Source: Streptomyces albipurpureus
GTDB lineage: Bacteria > Actinomycetota > Actinomycetes > Streptomycetales > Streptomycetaceae
NCBI RefSeq assembly: GCF_023701525.1
Contig: NZ_JAMQAW010000007.1
Coordinates: 427,080-466,518 of the forward strand
Length of the DNA: 39,439 bases
Direction of reading: 5' to 3'
Part shown: positions 19,595 through 29,391 of the stretch, piece by piece
Position numbering within the stretch: the first letter of the stretch is position 1
Layout: each line of letters begins with the position of its first letter
The notes under the pieces: generated by a model
The model's database searches: none
Told to the model about the DNA's origin: nothing
The model's input: only the letters and a program-made list of their open reading frames with translations
Translations under genes and position numbers: made by a program

Positions 19595-20410
19595 ATGCCC
19601 GAAGGAGACACCGTCTGGCTGACCGCGAAACGGCTGCACACCGCCCTCGCCGGGCAGGTGCTCACCCGATCCGATCTACGGGTCCCGCGCTTCGCCACCG
19701 CCGATCTGACCGGCCGATCCGTCCTTGATGTCACATCGAGGGGCAAGCATCTCCTCACCCGAGTCGAAGGCGGACTCACCCTCCACTCCCATCTACGCAT
19801 GGACGGGGCATGGCGGGTCTTTCGCGCGGGTGAACGGTGGCGCGGCGGCCCCACCTACGAGATCCGCGCCATCCTCCAGAACCCCGCGCACACTGCCGTC
19901 GGCTATCGGCTCCCGGTGCTGGAGCTGCTGCCGACCACCGACGAGGAACGGGTCGTCGGGCATCTGGGCCCCGATCTGCTGGGTCCCGACTGGGACCCAG
20001 CCATCGCCCTGGCCCATGTGCTCGCCGAACCCTCGCGCCCGCTGGGTGAAGCCCTTCTGGACCAGCGCAATCTCGCGGGCATCGGCAATGTCTACAAGTC
20101 CGAGCTGGCGTTCCTTGCCCGAGTGACCCCTTGGCTCCCCGTGGCGGCCCTGCCCAGCGGGGTGCCGGAGCGGCTGATCGCCACCGCGCATCGGCTCCTT
20201 GAAGCGAACAAGAACACCTTCGAGCGTCAGACGACCGCCCGCTCCCCCGGCAGCGGCCGGACCGCGACCCGACTGTTTGTCTACGGCCGCGCTGGTCTGC
20301 CCTGTCTACGGTGTGGCACCCTCATCCGTCAGGCCGGTCAAAGTGACCGCAACGGTGCCCAGCGGGTCACCTACTGGTGTCCGGGTTGCCAATCCGGCCC
20401 CACTAGTTGA
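19595..20410 (+). CDS. nei: Endonuclease VIII/Fpg family DNA glycosylase (Nei)
   Basis: Bifunctional base-excision glycosylase/AP lyase removing oxidised bases. Starting at ATG 19595 the protein is MPEGDTVW, which places the obligatory catalytic Pro2 and Glu3 correctly; ATG 19574 upstream would bury them. Lys51 in SRGKHLL is the conserved beta-hairpin lysine. The H2TH region is DQRNLAGIGNVYKSELAFLARVTP, and the C-terminal zinc finger has Cys237, Cys240, Cys262 and Cys265. About 271 residues, normal length. The Fpg-type GRAGLPCLRCG segment precedes the finger. It follows lhr, the same gene order as in mycobacteria (lhr-nei), which points to a repair function alongside Lhr. Whether it prefers oxidised purines or pyrimidines cannot be told from sequence. 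Confidence 0.93.
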   Translation: MPEGDTVWLTAKRLHTALAGQVLTRSDLRVPRFATADLTGRSVLDVTSRGKHLLTRVEGGLTLHSHLRMDGAWRVFRAGERWRGGPTYEIRAILQNPAHTAVGYRLPVLELLPTTDEERVVGHLGPDLLGPDWDPAIALAHVLAEPSRPLGEALLDQRNLAGIGNVYKSELAFLARVTPWLPVAALPSGVPERLIATAHRLLEANKNTFERQTTARSPGSGRTATRLFVYGRAGLPCLRCGTLIRQAGQSDRNGAQRVTYWCPGCQSGPTS

Positions 20411-20875
20411 CGCTCCCTCAGATACGGCGCACGGTGTCCCATCGGGTCACTCCCGGGGTTTCAACCCCACCCGTTTGGTCGCGACGGCACCCCTCCGGCG
20501 AGCACCGCACCGCACCGCACCGCACCGCACCGCACCGCACCGCACCGCACCGGGGGAGCATCCCGGTTCACCGGAGCGTCGACCGCTCTGGGCGGATCGG
20601 ACGCATGATTTCGCGTCGCAGCGCCGACAGAGCCGCGGCTTCCCCCCGACACATCAGGGCGACGACATCACGGGCCGGGACGCTCACGCCCGCCTGGGTT
20701 CACACCCCCACGGCTGAACCACCTGGCCGACCACATCGCTGGTGAGTGTCGGCAGCACGTCGAAACCCACCGAGACCGGCTCTCGCCTTTGCCCCTCTGG
20801 GCGGGCCAGAAGCCGTCGTCCATACCGTGCCGCATCCCGCGCCCGATGCCTCCAGCCGGCTTCACCCGGGCCAGA
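20411..20875. other. Convergent intergenic region with a GCACC microsatellite
   Basis: Gap of 465 bases between nei and the convergent small membrane protein gene. It contains ten GCACC copies at 20502-20551. Open frames in both directions are present but none has a ribosome-binding site or family resemblance; I call no gene. Confidence 0.55.
20502..20551. repeat. Pentanucleotide microsatellite, (GCACC)10
   Basis: Ten uninterrupted copies of GCACC span 20502-20551, about 90 bases after the nei stop. Perfect short repeats of this length are rare in Streptomyces and prone to slippage. Confidence 0.97.
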
Positions 20876-21166
20876 TCACCCGCCCGAACGCCGGCGTTGC
20901 GATGCCCTGGTGACGGCCGCACGCGCCGCCGTCGCCCTGGTGACCGAGGCTTTGGTGGCCGAGGCCCGGGCGATCCAGCCAGCGCCGGCACGGGCCGCCG
21001 TCACATGTACTGGTAGGAGGCTGAGCCCCCATCCGCCCGCCGCCACGGCCCCTTCGATCAACCCGGTCCGCTCGGGGGTGAGTACCAGCCGCAGTACGGC
21101 CCACCACCACACTCCGGCGACCAGCAGCGCGGCCGGGAGCCCGAGGGCGACCCCGCGTCGTGCCAT
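20876..21166 (-). CDS. Small membrane protein of unknown function
   Basis: About 96 residues. Two hydrophobic segments: GVALGLPAALLVAGVWWWAV (~5-24) and GLIEGAVAAGGWGLSLLPVH (~36-55), joined by a short RLVLTPER turn, so a two-pass membrane hairpin is likely. The ~40-residue C-terminus is basic and repetitive (ATKASVTRATAARAAVTRAS), possibly a disordered cytoplasmic tail. The start is supported by an excellent ribosome-binding site, GGAGGGAGG, five bases before ATG 21166; the in-frame ATG 21187 is less likely. I do not recognise the family. Neighbours are a convergent DNA glycosylase and dpsB, which say nothing about its role. Confidence 0.7.
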   Translation of the reverse strand: MARRGVALGLPAALLVAGVWWWAVLRLVLTPERTGLIEGAVAAGGWGLSLLPVHVTAARAGAGWIARASATKASVTRATAARAAVTRASQRRRSGG

Positions 21167-21384
21167 GGTTGCCTCCCTCCGGCCCACGCTAGACCGACGC
21201 GATCACCCACAGGGAGGGCGCACCGGATGCAGGCCCGGCGCACAGAAACCCGGATCAAGGGTGCACATGTGCCCCGGCCTCTTCCAAACAACCCTGGAGA
21301 GTGCTCCGGAGGCGCCCCGAGCTCTCTTCGTACCCGGCATCCACCTGGTGTGCCGGTTTCCAGTCCAGCTATGGGCTGACCAGG

Positions 21385-21855
21385 TCAGGCGGTTTCCGCC
21401 TGGAACATCCACGCGTGCTTTTCGAGGTCCGCGGTAAGCCCGATCAGGATGTCCTGGCTCACCGGGTCGGGATCGCCCGTCACATCGATGCGCTCGCGCA
21501 TCCGTACGACGACCGCGCCCAGGGCGTCAACGAGCACCCGTACGGCGTCGCCGTCCTTGATCCAGCCCTCCGGCACCGTACTGATCGCGCTCTGCGCCGA
21601 GACCGTGGCGGCACGGCCGTCCGGCGGCACACCGATCGCGGAACACCGCTCCGCGACCGTGTCGGAGTGCAGTCGGGCGGTGTCCACGACCTCGTCGAGT
21701 TGAAGGTGTACGGACCTGAAACGCGGCCCGACGACATTCCAGTGGACCTGCTTGGCGACGAGCCCGAGGTCCACCAGATCCACGAGGGCGCCTCGCAATG
21801 CGTCTCCGACCGCCTTGAGGTCAGACTCGGACAGGGGGCTCTTCACGACAGACAT
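21385..21855 (-). CDS. dpsB: Dps-family ferritin-like DNA-protection protein DpsB
   Basis: Dodecameric miniferritin that oxidises and stores iron and condenses the nucleoid. 156 residues. The intersubunit ferroxidase ligands have exact Dps spacing: His38 and His50 (VHWN, SVHLQLDE), Asp54, Asp65 and Glu69 (HSDTVAER). ATG 21855 has GGAGG at the right distance. N- and C-terminal tails are short (roughly 10 and a few residues), so DNA binding through tails may be weak, as reported for some Streptomyces Dps. Position next to clgR and cinA matches S. coelicolor dpsB (SCO5756, from memory); the family call is certain and the paralogue name is by synteny. The gene has its own region, separated from clgR by a terminator. 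Confidence 0.9.
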   Translation of the reverse strand: MSVVKSPLSESDLKAVGDALRGALVDLVDLGLVAKQVHWNVVGPRFRSVHLQLDEVVDTARLHSDTVAERCSAIGVPPDGRAATVSAQSAISTVPEGWIKDGDAVRVLVDALGAVVVRMRERIDVTGDPDPVSQDILIGLTADLEKHAWMFQAETA

Positions 21856-22197
21856 GCATGTCCTCCACTCGGTTGTCGGTCATTTCCACCATGACATAGG
21901 CGCCCGAACCAGACATTCGGAGGGGGTCATCTCAGAACCACCCACACCACATAAGCCCAGACACAGCCAATCGGGCGCCTACCCCGCAAACCGACAGCCA
22001 AAAGCCCCGAATCACCACCCTTGAGGGCAGCGACCGGGGCTTCGTTCACTTCACACCAGTGGAGACCGGATCGGTCGAGGTCTGACCGTTGACCGGTATC
22101 CATCACCCAGACTGATCAGCAGAACCGAGCCAACACCACAGGACCGCACCGGACGCATCCGGCCTGTCCCACCAGCAACAAGGTCATGAGATCCGTG
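21856..22197. other. Intergenic region between dpsB and clgR
   Basis: Gap of 342 bases containing a large hairpin at 22002-22042 and a bulged inverted repeat, ACCGGATCGGTC at 22065 facing GACCGTTGACCGGT at 22084. No gene is evident; it should hold the dpsB promoter and the clgR terminator. Confidence 0.6.
22002..22042 (-). terminator. Hairpin, likely terminator of clgR
   Basis: AAGCCCCG (22002-22009) and CGGGGCTT (22035-22042) pair perfectly; the loop contains a second short stem CCCTTGAGGG. Lies about 155 bases after the clgR stop on the minus strand. Confidence 0.55.
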
Positions 22198-22581
22198 TCA
22201 GGCGGCGACGACGTCGACAGCTTCCGCCGGCGCCTTGATCGTCACTCGCTCCGTCGGCACACCTGCTACCGAAGCCACAGAGACAGAATTGAGCATTGAG
22301 CGCACTGGTGCGGGCACAGACTCAGTGGCTGCCGCCGACTGAGCCAACTCGGCGAGCGACAGTTCGTCACTCACTTCACGCATGAGCTCGGACATCCGTA
22401 CATCAAGCGCGTCGCAGATCGCGGAGAGCAGCTCGGAGGATGCCTCCTTCTGCCCCCGCTCCACCTCGGATAGATAGCCGAGTGAGACTCGGGCAGACGA
22501 GGAGACTTCGCGCAGAGTACGGCCCTGGCGCTGGCGCTGCCGACGCAGCACGTCACCAAGCAGGCGACGGAGCAGAATCAT
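22198..22581 (-). CDS. clgR: ClgR, XRE-family activator of clp and lon protease genes
   Basis: Transcriptional activator of ATP-dependent protease genes (clpP1P2, clpC, lon) in actinobacteria. 127 residues from ATG 22581, which has GAGGAGGGAG upstream; longer frames start inside noncoding DNA. The XRE helix-turn-helix spans about residues 9-65: [20 protein letters not shown], then [30 protein letters not shown]. The C-terminus ends VDVVAA. In S. lividans, ClgR is itself destroyed by ClpP1P2 through its two terminal alanines, and this tail fits that degron. Neighbouring cinA and pgsA give the gene order conserved in mycobacteria (pgsA3-clgR). Confidence is high from the HTH sequence, order and C-terminus together. 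Confidence 0.92.
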   Translation of the reverse strand: MILLRRLLGDVLRRQRQRQGRTLREVSSSARVSLGYLSEVERGQKEASSELLSAICDALDVRMSELMREVSDELSLAELAQSAAATESVPAPVRSMLNSVSVASVAGVPTERVTIKAPAEAVDVVAA

Positions 22582-22690
22582 CGGTGGCTCCCTCCTCGGA
22601 CCGCGTAGCCGCATCCTTCACGCCCCACCGTACCGCCTTGCACTGCGGCCGTGCGGGGAGCGATGACGTGTTCACTCAGGGCTGCAAACA

Positions 22691-23200
22691 TCAATTCCCC
22701 CCGTTCTGTTCCGTATCCTGTGCCCGCGCATTCCCGCGCAGTTCCTCGGCGAGCAATCCGAGCACACTGCGTACACTCTCTCTACGGATTTCCGCCCGGG
22801 TCCCGTTCAACCTCAGCGCGGTCACATTCCCTGTTCCCTTTGGTCCCACAACGGCCACATAGACCGTCCCGACTGGCTGTCCATCCTGAGGTTCGGGCCC
22901 GGCCACTCCCGTGGTGGCAATGCCCCAGGAAGCCTCCAGCACCCTGCGCACTCCCGCTGCCATCTGCTGCGCCACCTGCGCGTCCACCGCACCCCTGGAG
23001 GCCAGCAGGGCACGTTCAACGCCCAGAACGGTGTGTTTGAGCGTCGTTGCGTACGCGGTCACCGAACCCCGGAAGACCGCCGACGCACCCGGGACCGCGG
23101 TGAGCTCAGCCGCCACCAGACCACCGGTGAGCGACTCCGCAACCGCGACGGTCTGGCCACGCTCCGCGAGCACGGCCAGGATGTCAGCGGCGGTGCTCAT
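22691..23200 (-). CDS. cinA: CinA C-terminal domain protein, probable NMN deamidase
   Basis: Stand-alone CinA C-terminal (PncC-type) domain, 169 residues; family members deamidate nicotinamide mononucleotide in pyridine nucleotide recycling. Motifs: VAVAESLTGGLVAAELTAVPGAS at ~18-40, including the conserved AESLTGG; the FRGSVTAYATTLKHTVLGV block at ~43-61; and GIATTGVAGPEPQDGQPVGTVYVA at ~92-115. There is no N-terminal MoaB-like domain, so it is the short form. ATG 23200 overlaps the pgsA stop (ATGA), which places it as third gene of rimO-pgsA-cinA. The enzymatic call comes from the family; no competence role is implied in Streptomyces. Confidence 0.9.
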   Translation of the reverse strand: MSTAADILAVLAERGQTVAVAESLTGGLVAAELTAVPGASAVFRGSVTAYATTLKHTVLGVERALLASRGAVDAQVAQQMAAGVRRVLEASWGIATTGVAGPEPQDGQPVGTVYVAVVGPKGTGNVTALRLNGTRAEIRRESVRSVLGLLAEELRGNARAQDTEQNGGN

Positions 23201-23862
23201 GCTCCTCCCCCGGCGATACGGCGGGCCTCAGCGAGCCCCCTGCGTCGCAGGACGATCGCCTGTCGCACATAGTCAAGACCGGTGATCACCGTCAGTACGA
23301 CGGCAACGGCCATCATCCAAAAGCGCAGAGTGGCCAGCGGACCGGTCAGCGCCAGGACGTACATGCCGACCGCCGTGCCCTGGGCCAGGGTCTTCAGCTT
23401 GCCACCGCGACTGGCCGGAATCACGCCGTGACGGATCACCCAGAATCTCATGAGGGTGATCCCGAGCTCGCGGAAGAGGATGACCGCGGTCACCCACCAC
23501 GGAAGGTCCCCGAGCGCCGAGAGGCAGATCAGGCCCGAGGCCATGATCGCCTTGTCGGCGATGGGGTCAGCGATCTTCCCGAAATCGGTGACCAGGTTGT
23601 AGGTCCTGGCGAGATGCCCGTCGAAGATGTCGGTGATCATGGCAACGGCGAATGCCGCCCATGCCCAAGCACGCCAGACCGGGTCGTATCCGCCGTCCTG
23701 GAGCATCAGAAGAACGAACCCGGGCACCAACACCAGCCGCACCATGGTGAGGATGTTGGCGATGTTCCACAGGCTGGCCTGATTGACGGCCGCAGCGCCC
23801 AGCTTGCCACCGGGTGCGGGCCTACCGGTGCCGCCCCCTGCGGAAGCTGGCACTCCGGTCAT
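23197..23862 (-). CDS. pgsA: CDP-diacylglycerol-glycerol-3-phosphate 3-phosphatidyltransferase
   Basis: Membrane enzyme for phospholipid synthesis: CDP-diacylglycerol plus glycerol-3-phosphate gives phosphatidylglycerophosphate. 221 residues, about five to six membrane segments. The CDP-alcohol phosphotransferase motif is complete, D78-x2-D81-G82-x2-A85-R86-x8-G95-x3-D99-x3-D103, which carries the metal-binding aspartates. The first ~28 residues are a Gly/Pro-rich hydrophilic extension before [20 protein letters not shown] 23862 overlaps the rimO stop by four bases. Actinobacteria have several paralogues of this family (PgsA, PssA, Pis); the rimO-pgsA-cinA order is the usual PgsA context, but another CDP-alcohol acceptor cannot be excluded from sequence alone. 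Confidence 0.9.
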   Translation of the reverse strand: MTGVPASAGGGTGRPAPGGKLGAAAVNQASLWNIANILTMVRLVLVPGFVLLMLQDGGYDPVWRAWAWAAFAVAMITDIFDGHLARTYNLVTDFGKIADPIADKAIMASGLICLSALGDLPWWVTAVILFRELGITLMRFWVIRHGVIPASRGGKLKTLAQGTAVGMYVLALTGPLATLRFWMMAVAVVLTVITGLDYVRQAIVLRRRGLAEARRIAGGGA

Positions 23863-25418
23863 CTGCCCGCCCCCTCGCCCGGGATCGGGCGGCCCCTGCC
23901 CTCCATCGGCCGAGCGGCAACGCCGACCGGCACCCGGCCAGCGTCCACATCGTCCCCCGGCAGACCGCAGTATTCGGCCACTAGGTCGACACCCTCGGTG
24001 TCCACGACCTTCGCGGTGACGATACGGCCGGGCACCAGCCCCTCACGCGTGGTGAAGACGACCTGTCCATCCGTCTCGGGGGCCTGGTGAGCGGCGCGGC
24101 CAACGGCCCTGTCCTCGCCGTCTTCCCCGCCGACGGACTCGACCAGCACTTCCAGGCTTTCGCCGAGCCGCTCCTCAGCCCGCTGCGAGGTCAGCTCCTC
24201 GGCCAGCCGGGACAGCTGGGCCAGTCGCTCCGCGATGACGTCGTCGTCCAGCTTGTTCTCATAGGAGGCGGCTTCCGTACCGTCCTCGTCCGAGTAGCCG
24301 AAGACGCCGATGGCGTCCAACCGTGCGTCGGTGAGGAAGCGCTCCAGCTCGGCGAAGTCCGATTCGCTCTCGCCGGGGAAGCCGACGATGAAGTTCGAGC
24401 GCACACCGGCCTGCGGTGCCTTGCTCCGGATCGTCTCCAGCAGCTCCCAGAAGCGCTCCGTGTCACCGAAACGGCGCATCGAGCGCAGCACGCTGGGTGC
24501 CGAGTGCTGGAAGGACAGATCGAAGTAGGGGGCGATCTTCGGTGTCGACGTGAGGACGTCGATCAACCCGGGCCGCATCTCGGCGGGCTGCAGGTAGCTG
24601 ACCCGGACCCGCTCGATGCCGTCCACCGCGGCCAGCTCGGGGAGCAGTGTCTCAAGCAGCCGGATGTCGCCCAGGTCCTTGCCGTACGAGGTGTTGTTCT
24701 CGGAGACCAGCATGACCTCCTTGACCCCCTGCTCAGCCAGCCAGCGCGTCTCGCCGAGCACATCGCTGGGCCGGCGTGAGATGAAGGAGCCCCGGAAGGA
24801 GGGGATCGCGCAGAAGGAGCAGCGCCGGTCGCAGCCGGAGGCCAGCTTCACGGACGCGACGGGGCTGGTGCCCAACCTGCGGCGCAGGGGCGCACGCGGC
24901 CCGGAAACCGGGGCCACGCCTTCCGGTAGGTCCGTGGGCGCGCCGTGGCCTGGCAGGGCCACGTCTGCGGCTGCCGAGGCCTGCTGCCGCTTGGCCGGGC
25001 TCAGCGGCAGGAGCTTGCGCCGGTCACGCGGGGTGTGGGAGGCGTGGATGCCCCCGTTGAGGATCGTCTGGAGGCGGTCTGAGATGTCGGCGTAGTCATC
25101 GAACCCGAGCACACCGTCGGCTTCGGGGAGCGCCTCGGCAAGCTCCTTGCCGTACCGCTCGGCCATGCAGCCGACCGCGACCACGGCCTGGGTTCTGCCG
25201 TGATCCTTGAGATCGTTGGCTTCGAGGAGGGCGTCGACGGAGTCCTTCTTGGCGGCCTCAACAAAGCCGCACGTGTTGACGACTGCGACATCCGCATCAG
25301 CGGCTTCCTCGACGAGCTCCCAGCCGTCCGCTGCCAAGCGGCCTGCGAGCTCCTCCGAGTCCACCTCGTTACGGGCGCAGCCAAGAGTGACAAGGGCGAC
25401 GGTACGGCGTTCGGGCAT
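23859..25418 (-). CDS. rimO: Ribosomal protein S12 methylthiotransferase RimO
   Basis: Radical SAM enzyme that adds a methylthio group to Asp of ribosomal protein S12. 519 residues. The N-terminal UPF0004 domain contributes three cluster-binding cysteines (Cys14 in LGCARN, Cys50 in VNTCGF, Cys84 in VGCMAERYG); the radical SAM CxxxCxxC is Cys196, Cys200, Cys203 ([12 protein letters not shown]). A TRAM domain occupies the C-terminal ~70 residues. Between the two cluster domains there is a ~65-residue Pro/Ala-rich linker (~125-190), longer than in E. coli but usual in actinobacteria. It heads the overlapping rimO-pgsA-cinA operon. TAGTCT lies seven bases before ATG 25418, so the operon transcript may be leaderless. 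Sequence fits RimO better than MiaB. Confidence 0.93.
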   Translation of the reverse strand: MPERRTVALVTLGCARNEVDSEELAGRLAADGWELVEEAADADVAVVNTCGFVEAAKKDSVDALLEANDLKDHGRTQAVVAVGCMAERYGKELAEALPEADGVLGFDDYADISDRLQTILNGGIHASHTPRDRRKLLPLSPAKRQQASAAADVALPGHGAPTDLPEGVAPVSGPRAPLRRRLGTSPVASVKLASGCDRRCSFCAIPSFRGSFISRRPSDVLGETRWLAEQGVKEVMLVSENNTSYGKDLGDIRLLETLLPELAAVDGIERVRVSYLQPAEMRPGLIDVLTSTPKIAPYFDLSFQHSAPSVLRSMRRFGDTERFWELLETIRSKAPQAGVRSNFIVGFPGESESDFAELERFLTDARLDAIGVFGYSDEDGTEAASYENKLDDDVIAERLAQLSRLAEELTSQRAEERLGESLEVLVESVGGEDGEDRAVGRAAHQAPETDGQVVFTTREGLVPGRIVTAKVVDTEGVDLVAEYCGLPGDDVDAGRVPVGVAARPMEGRGRPIPGEGAGR

Positions 25419-25425
25419 GGGCTCA

Positions 25426-25431
25426 AGACTA
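25426..25431 (-). promoter_or_regulatory. -10 element of a leaderless promoter (rimO operon)
   Basis: Minus-strand TAGTCT, seven bases before ATG 25418; no ribosome-binding site. Confidence 0.55.
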
Positions 25432-25559
25432 CTTTGTCCAGACCCACGCCCCTGCCGCCAGGCCCGTCAGCTCCCGTCCCGGTGGCTGCTCCGGGGTTGC
25501 CGGGCCTCTCCCGTACCGCTGGCAACGGCTGTCCTCGTGGTGCTTTCGGGGGTGTTCGC

Positions 25560-26387
25560 TCAGCCTGCCTCGGGGTCGCCCTTGGTGTAGGAAACCCGCT
25601 CGACCTGGCCCGGCTTGAACTCGTCCTCGACCTTCTTGCCGTTCACATGGAGCTCGATCGCACCGGCATTGCCGAGGATGAGATCGATCCGCTCATCGGC
25701 TTGGAAGGTCTTGGAATCGCCCTTGACCAGGGTCCCGTCGAAGAGCAGCTTGCCGTTCTGCGACTTGGCGGAGATCCAGCTCTTGTCGTCGAGCACGGTG
25801 AGGGTCACCGTCACCTTGTCCTTCGGGACGGCGGCGATCGCGCCGTCCGACGGGTCGGGCTTCGGGTCGACGGGCTTGGTGCTGGTCGTCTTGGTGGGGC
25901 TCGGCTTCTCCTGGGGTGCGGTGCCCTCGGCCACCTGCTGGTCCCGGCCCGAGTCATCGCCGCTGTTGAGGAAGGTGAAGCCGACGAACCCCACCACGGC
26001 GACGATCGCGGCCACCATGGCCGCGGTCCAGTTGGGTCGACGGGGCTCGGGACGAATGCGCTCGGCTTCGAACATCGGCGCGGCAGGGGTCGGCGCGGGT
26101 CGCCCGCCGTGCTCGGAGTCGTACTGGGCGATCAGCGGATCGGGGCTGAGTCCGACCGCCTGCGCGATCATGCGGATATGACCGCGCGCGTAGACAGCGC
26201 CGCCGCTCCGGGAGAAGTCGTCCTGCTCGATCGCATGCACGATCGGGATGCGCACCCGGGTGGTGGCACTGACCTCGTCTACGGTCAGACCTGACGCGAT
26301 GCGGGCCTGATGGAGGACGTGGCCGATCGAAGGGCGCTCTTCCTCGGTGGAAGGCCGGTCGTCTTCGGGAGAGTTGCCGATGGACAC
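25560..26387 (-). CDS. RodZ-like membrane protein with HTH and DUF4115 domains
   Basis: Cytoplasmic helix-turn-helix domain on a single membrane anchor. From GTG 26387 (VSIGNSPEDD, GAAAGG seven bases upstream) the protein has ~275 residues. Residues ~22-95 are an XRE-type HTH (SIGHVLHQARIASGLTVDEVSATTRVRIPIVHAIEQDDF, AVYARGHIRMIAQAVGLSP), as in RodZ. A membrane segment, WTAAMVAAIVAVVGFVGFTFL, follows at about 122-142, then a Pro/Thr/Lys-rich linker (PTKTTSTKPVDPKPDP) and a C-terminal beta-rich DUF4115-like domain with KVTVTLTVLDDKSWISAK and ERIDLILGNAGAIELHVNGKK. In rods, RodZ links MreB to the wall machinery; the role in Streptomyces may differ. Sits between ftsK and rimO on the same strand, each with its own gap. 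Confidence 0.87.
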   Translation of the reverse strand: MSIGNSPEDDRPSTEEERPSIGHVLHQARIASGLTVDEVSATTRVRIPIVHAIEQDDFSRSGGAVYARGHIRMIAQAVGLSPDPLIAQYDSEHGGRPAPTPAAPMFEAERIRPEPRRPNWTAAMVAAIVAVVGFVGFTFLNSGDDSGRDQQVAEGTAPQEKPSPTKTTSTKPVDPKPDPSDGAIAAVPKDKVTVTLTVLDDKSWISAKSQNGKLLFDGTLVKGDSKTFQADERIDLILGNAGAIELHVNGKKVEDEFKPGQVERVSYTKGDPEAG

Positions 26388-26591
26388 GGGGGTGCCTTTC
26401 GAGCGTGTAACCACCTGCTGGAGGTTCAGTGTATGGGTGGTACGAAAGGGTGGGGCAACCGGGCGGACGGACTTTGTACGCCATCGGTATGGCCGGTGAC
26501 GTCCGCGACGGTAGGGGCGGTCAAGACGGTTGCACCGTCTCTCCCTCAACTTGACGTTTGACCGGGGGAAACGGTTGCCCGCCAAAATCCC

Positions 26592-29384
26592 CTAACTCTG
26601 AGGCTCCCCCCGGATCACGGCAAGCACTCCATCCAGTTCATCTGCTTTCACCAGGACGTCACGGGCCTTCGATCCCTCGCTGGGGCCGACGATGTTCCGT
26701 GACTCCATGAGGTCCATCAGCCGTCCCGCCTTGGCAAAGCCGACCCGAAGCTTCCGCTGCAGCATCGATGTGGACCCGAACTGGGTCGATACCACGAGTT
26801 CGGCCGCTTGGCAGAGCAGATCCAGATCGTCGCCGATGTCCTCGTCGATCTCCTTCTTCTGCTTGGAGCCCACGACGACATCGTCCCGGAAGACGGGGGC
26901 CATCTGGTCCTTGCAGTGCTGGACGATCACCGCGACCTCGTCCTCGGTGACAAACGCACCCTGCATCCGGGTCGGCTTGTTGGCACCCATCGGCAGGAAG
27001 AGACCATCGCCCTTGCCGATCAGCTTCTCCGCGCCGGGCTGATCCAGGATGACCCGGCTGTCCGCGAGCGATGACGTGGCGAACGCCAGCCGGGAGGGCA
27101 CATTCGCCTTGATCAGACCGGTGACCACGTCGACGGACGGCCGCTGGGTCGCCAATACCAGATGGATGCCGGCCGCGCGCGCCAGCTGGGTGATGCGGAC
27201 GATGGAGTCCTCGACGTCCCGAGGGGCCACCATCATCAGGTCCGCGAGCTCGTCGACGATGACCAACAGATACGGATAGGGGTGAAGTTCGCGTTCGCTG
27301 CCCTCGGGCAGCTTGACCTTTCCGCTGCGCACGGCCTGGTTGAAGTCATCGATGTGTCGATACCCGAAGGCCGCGAGGTCGTCGTAGCGCAGATCCATCT
27401 CGCGCACGACCCACTGAAGCGCCTCGGCCGCGCGCTTGGGATTGGTGATGATCGGGGTGATCAGATGGGGGATGCCCTCGTACGCGGTGAGTTCGACCCG
27501 CTTGGGGTCGACGAGCACCATCCGGACATCCTCCGGAGTCGCCCTTATCATCACCGATGTGATCAGGCAGTTGATGCAGGACGACTTGCCGGAGCCGGTC
27601 GCTCCCGCGACCAGCACATGCGGCATCTTGGCGAGGTTGGCCATCACATAGCCGCCCTCGACGTCCTTGCCGAGCGCGACCAGCATCGGATGGTCGTCCT
27701 CGGCGGCGTCCGCGAGCCGCAGCACGTCCCCCAGGTTGACCATCTCCCGGTCGGTGTTCGGGATCTCGATGCCCACCGCGGACTTCCCCGGGATCGGCGA
27801 GATGATCCGGACATCAGGGCTGGCGACGGCGTACGCGATGTTCTTGGTGAGCGCGGTGATCCGCTCGACCTTCACCGCCGGACCCAGCTCCACCTCGTAC
27901 CGGGTCACCGTCGGCCCGCGGGTGAATCCGGTAACCGCCGCGTCGACCTTGAACTCCGTGAACACCTGGGTCAGTGAGGCCACCACCACGTCATTGGCCG
28001 CACTGCGCGTCTTGCCCGGCCCACCGCGCTCCAGCAGATCCAGTGAGGGCAGGGAGTAGGTGATGTCCCCGGCCAGCTGGAGCTGCTCGGCACGGGCGGG
28101 CAGGGTGTGGGAGTGCTCCGGCGCGGGTTTGGTGAGATCCGGTACGCCGGACTTGGCGGCCGGCGCGGATTCCTCGGAGCGCCGCTCGGCCTCGCGGGCG
28201 GTCGGCACCGGGGAAGCGGCGGCACGCTGCCGGTCCGCGGTGACGTCCCGGGTCAGATCGGCGACCAGCGGGGAGGGCGGTAGACCGTTGTAGACGGCGC
28301 CATCGAGTGCGGCGGCGGCAGCGGCGGCGACATCCACCGCATCCATCGGACGGCCCGCCGGTTTGGCGGACGTCCTGCGGGGCCTACGGCGCTGCGAGAG
28401 CGCCTCCTCCTCGTCCCGCTCGGGGGCGTACTCATCCGGTTCGCCCCGGCGTGCGCCGGGGCGCCGGGTACGGCCGGGGACGGCCTCGCGCCAATGGTCC
28501 TCATAGCGCTGCTCGTCGTCCGTCAGGTCGTCGAAGTCGTCGGCCCCCGGCAGGGGCTGCACCAGACCCAGGCGGGTGCCGAGCAGTCGAAGTCGCTGGG
28601 GGATGGCGTTCACGGGTGTGGCGGTGACGACGAGAAGACCGAAGACCGTGAGCAGCAGCAGCAGGGGGACTGCCAGCACCTCGCCCATCATGAAGACCAG
28701 CGGCCTGGAAGCGCCCCAGCCGATCAGGCCTCCCGCGTCCTGCATGGCCTCGGTGCCTTCCCCGCGACCAGGGGAACCACAGGCGATGTGCACCTGTCCC
28801 AGCACGCCGATGGCCAGGGCCGACAGGCCGATCACAATCCGGCCGTTGGCCTCGGGCCGCTCCGGGTAGAGGATCAGCCGCACACCCATGGCGCCCAGCA
28901 GTATCGGCACCAGGAGATCGAGCCTGCCGAACGCGCCGGTCACCAGCATCTCCACCAGATCGCCCACCGGGCCCCGGAGATTGGACCAGGTCCCCGCGGC
29001 GACCACCAGGGCGAGCCCCAGCAGCAGCAGCGCGAGGCCATCCTTGCGATGGGCGGGATCGAGGCCCTTGGCACCCCGTCCTATCCCACGGAACATCGCG
29101 CCCACGCCGTGCGCGGTCCCGAGCCACAGGGCGCGCACCAAGCGGTACAAGCCCCCCGTGGGGGACGGCGCGGGCTTGGGTACGGGTTTCCTGGCAGCCG
29201 CCTTCCGCGCGGGTGCCTTCCGAACCGGAGGCTTCTTCGCGGGCACGGGCTTCTTGGCTGGGGCCTTGCGCGCCGGGGCCGCCTTCTTGGCGGCACCAGC
29301 GGCACCGCCCGTACGGCCGGCCCGCGGTTTCCCGCCGGTGCCCGCAGTGCCTTGGGAACCCTTGCCGGACGTACGTGAGGCCAT
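26592..29384 (-). CDS. ftsK: DNA translocase FtsK/SpoIIIE
   Basis: Septum-anchored DNA pump that moves chromosomes through closing septa, in Streptomyces during sporulation septation. 930 residues from ATG 29384. Residues 1-75 are a Lys/Ala/Pro-rich tail like histone H1 ([19 protein letters not shown] repeats). Four or more membrane segments follow at ~115-260, then a ~240-residue disordered linker, and the motor: alpha domain, beta domain with Walker [15 protein letters not shown] near 590-600, Walker [12 protein letters not shown], and the C-terminal gamma winged helix ([37 protein letters not shown]) that reads polar DNA signals. Minus-strand TAACCT seven bases before the ATG suggests a leaderless mRNA and rules out the longer frame to 29552. 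Confidence 0.95.
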   Translation of the reverse strand: MASRTSGKGSQGTAGTGGKPRAGRTGGAAGAAKKAAPARKAPAKKPVPAKKPPVRKAPARKAAARKPVPKPAPSPTGGLYRLVRALWLGTAHGVGAMFRGIGRGAKGLDPAHRKDGLALLLLGLALVVAAGTWSNLRGPVGDLVEMLVTGAFGRLDLLVPILLGAMGVRLILYPERPEANGRIVIGLSALAIGVLGQVHIACGSPGRGEGTEAMQDAGGLIGWGASRPLVFMMGEVLAVPLLLLLTVFGLLVVTATPVNAIPQRLRLLGTRLGLVQPLPGADDFDDLTDDEQRYEDHWREAVPGRTRRPGARRGEPDEYAPERDEEEALSQRRRPRRTSAKPAGRPMDAVDVAAAAAAALDGAVYNGLPPSPLVADLTRDVTADRQRAAASPVPTAREAERRSEESAPAAKSGVPDLTKPAPEHSHTLPARAEQLQLAGDITYSLPSLDLLERGGPGKTRSAANDVVVASLTQVFTEFKVDAAVTGFTRGPTVTRYEVELGPAVKVERITALTKNIAYAVASPDVRIISPIPGKSAVGIEIPNTDREMVNLGDVLRLADAAEDDHPMLVALGKDVEGGYVMANLAKMPHVLVAGATGSGKSSCINCLITSVMIRATPEDVRMVLVDPKRVELTAYEGIPHLITPIITNPKRAAEALQWVVREMDLRYDDLAAFGYRHIDDFNQAVRSGKVKLPEGSERELHPYPYLLVIVDELADLMMVAPRDVEDSIVRITQLARAAGIHLVLATQRPSVDVVTGLIKANVPSRLAFATSSLADSRVILDQPGAEKLIGKGDGLFLPMGANKPTRMQGAFVTEDEVAVIVQHCKDQMAPVFRDDVVVGSKQKKEIDEDIGDDLDLLCQAAELVVSTQFGSTSMLQRKLRVGFAKAGRLMDLMESRNIVGPSEGSKARDVLVKADELDGVLAVIRGEPQS

Positions 29385-29391
29385 GGGGGTG

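Noticed and set aside
20502..20551. GCACC array as a CRISPR-like structure.
   Set aside because: There are no spacers; it is a simple uninterrupted microsatellite.
20742..21437. Plus-strand frame of 231 codons opposite the small membrane protein and dpsB.
   Set aside because: Antisense to a gene with an excellent ribosome-binding site and to dpsB, with scrambled composition.
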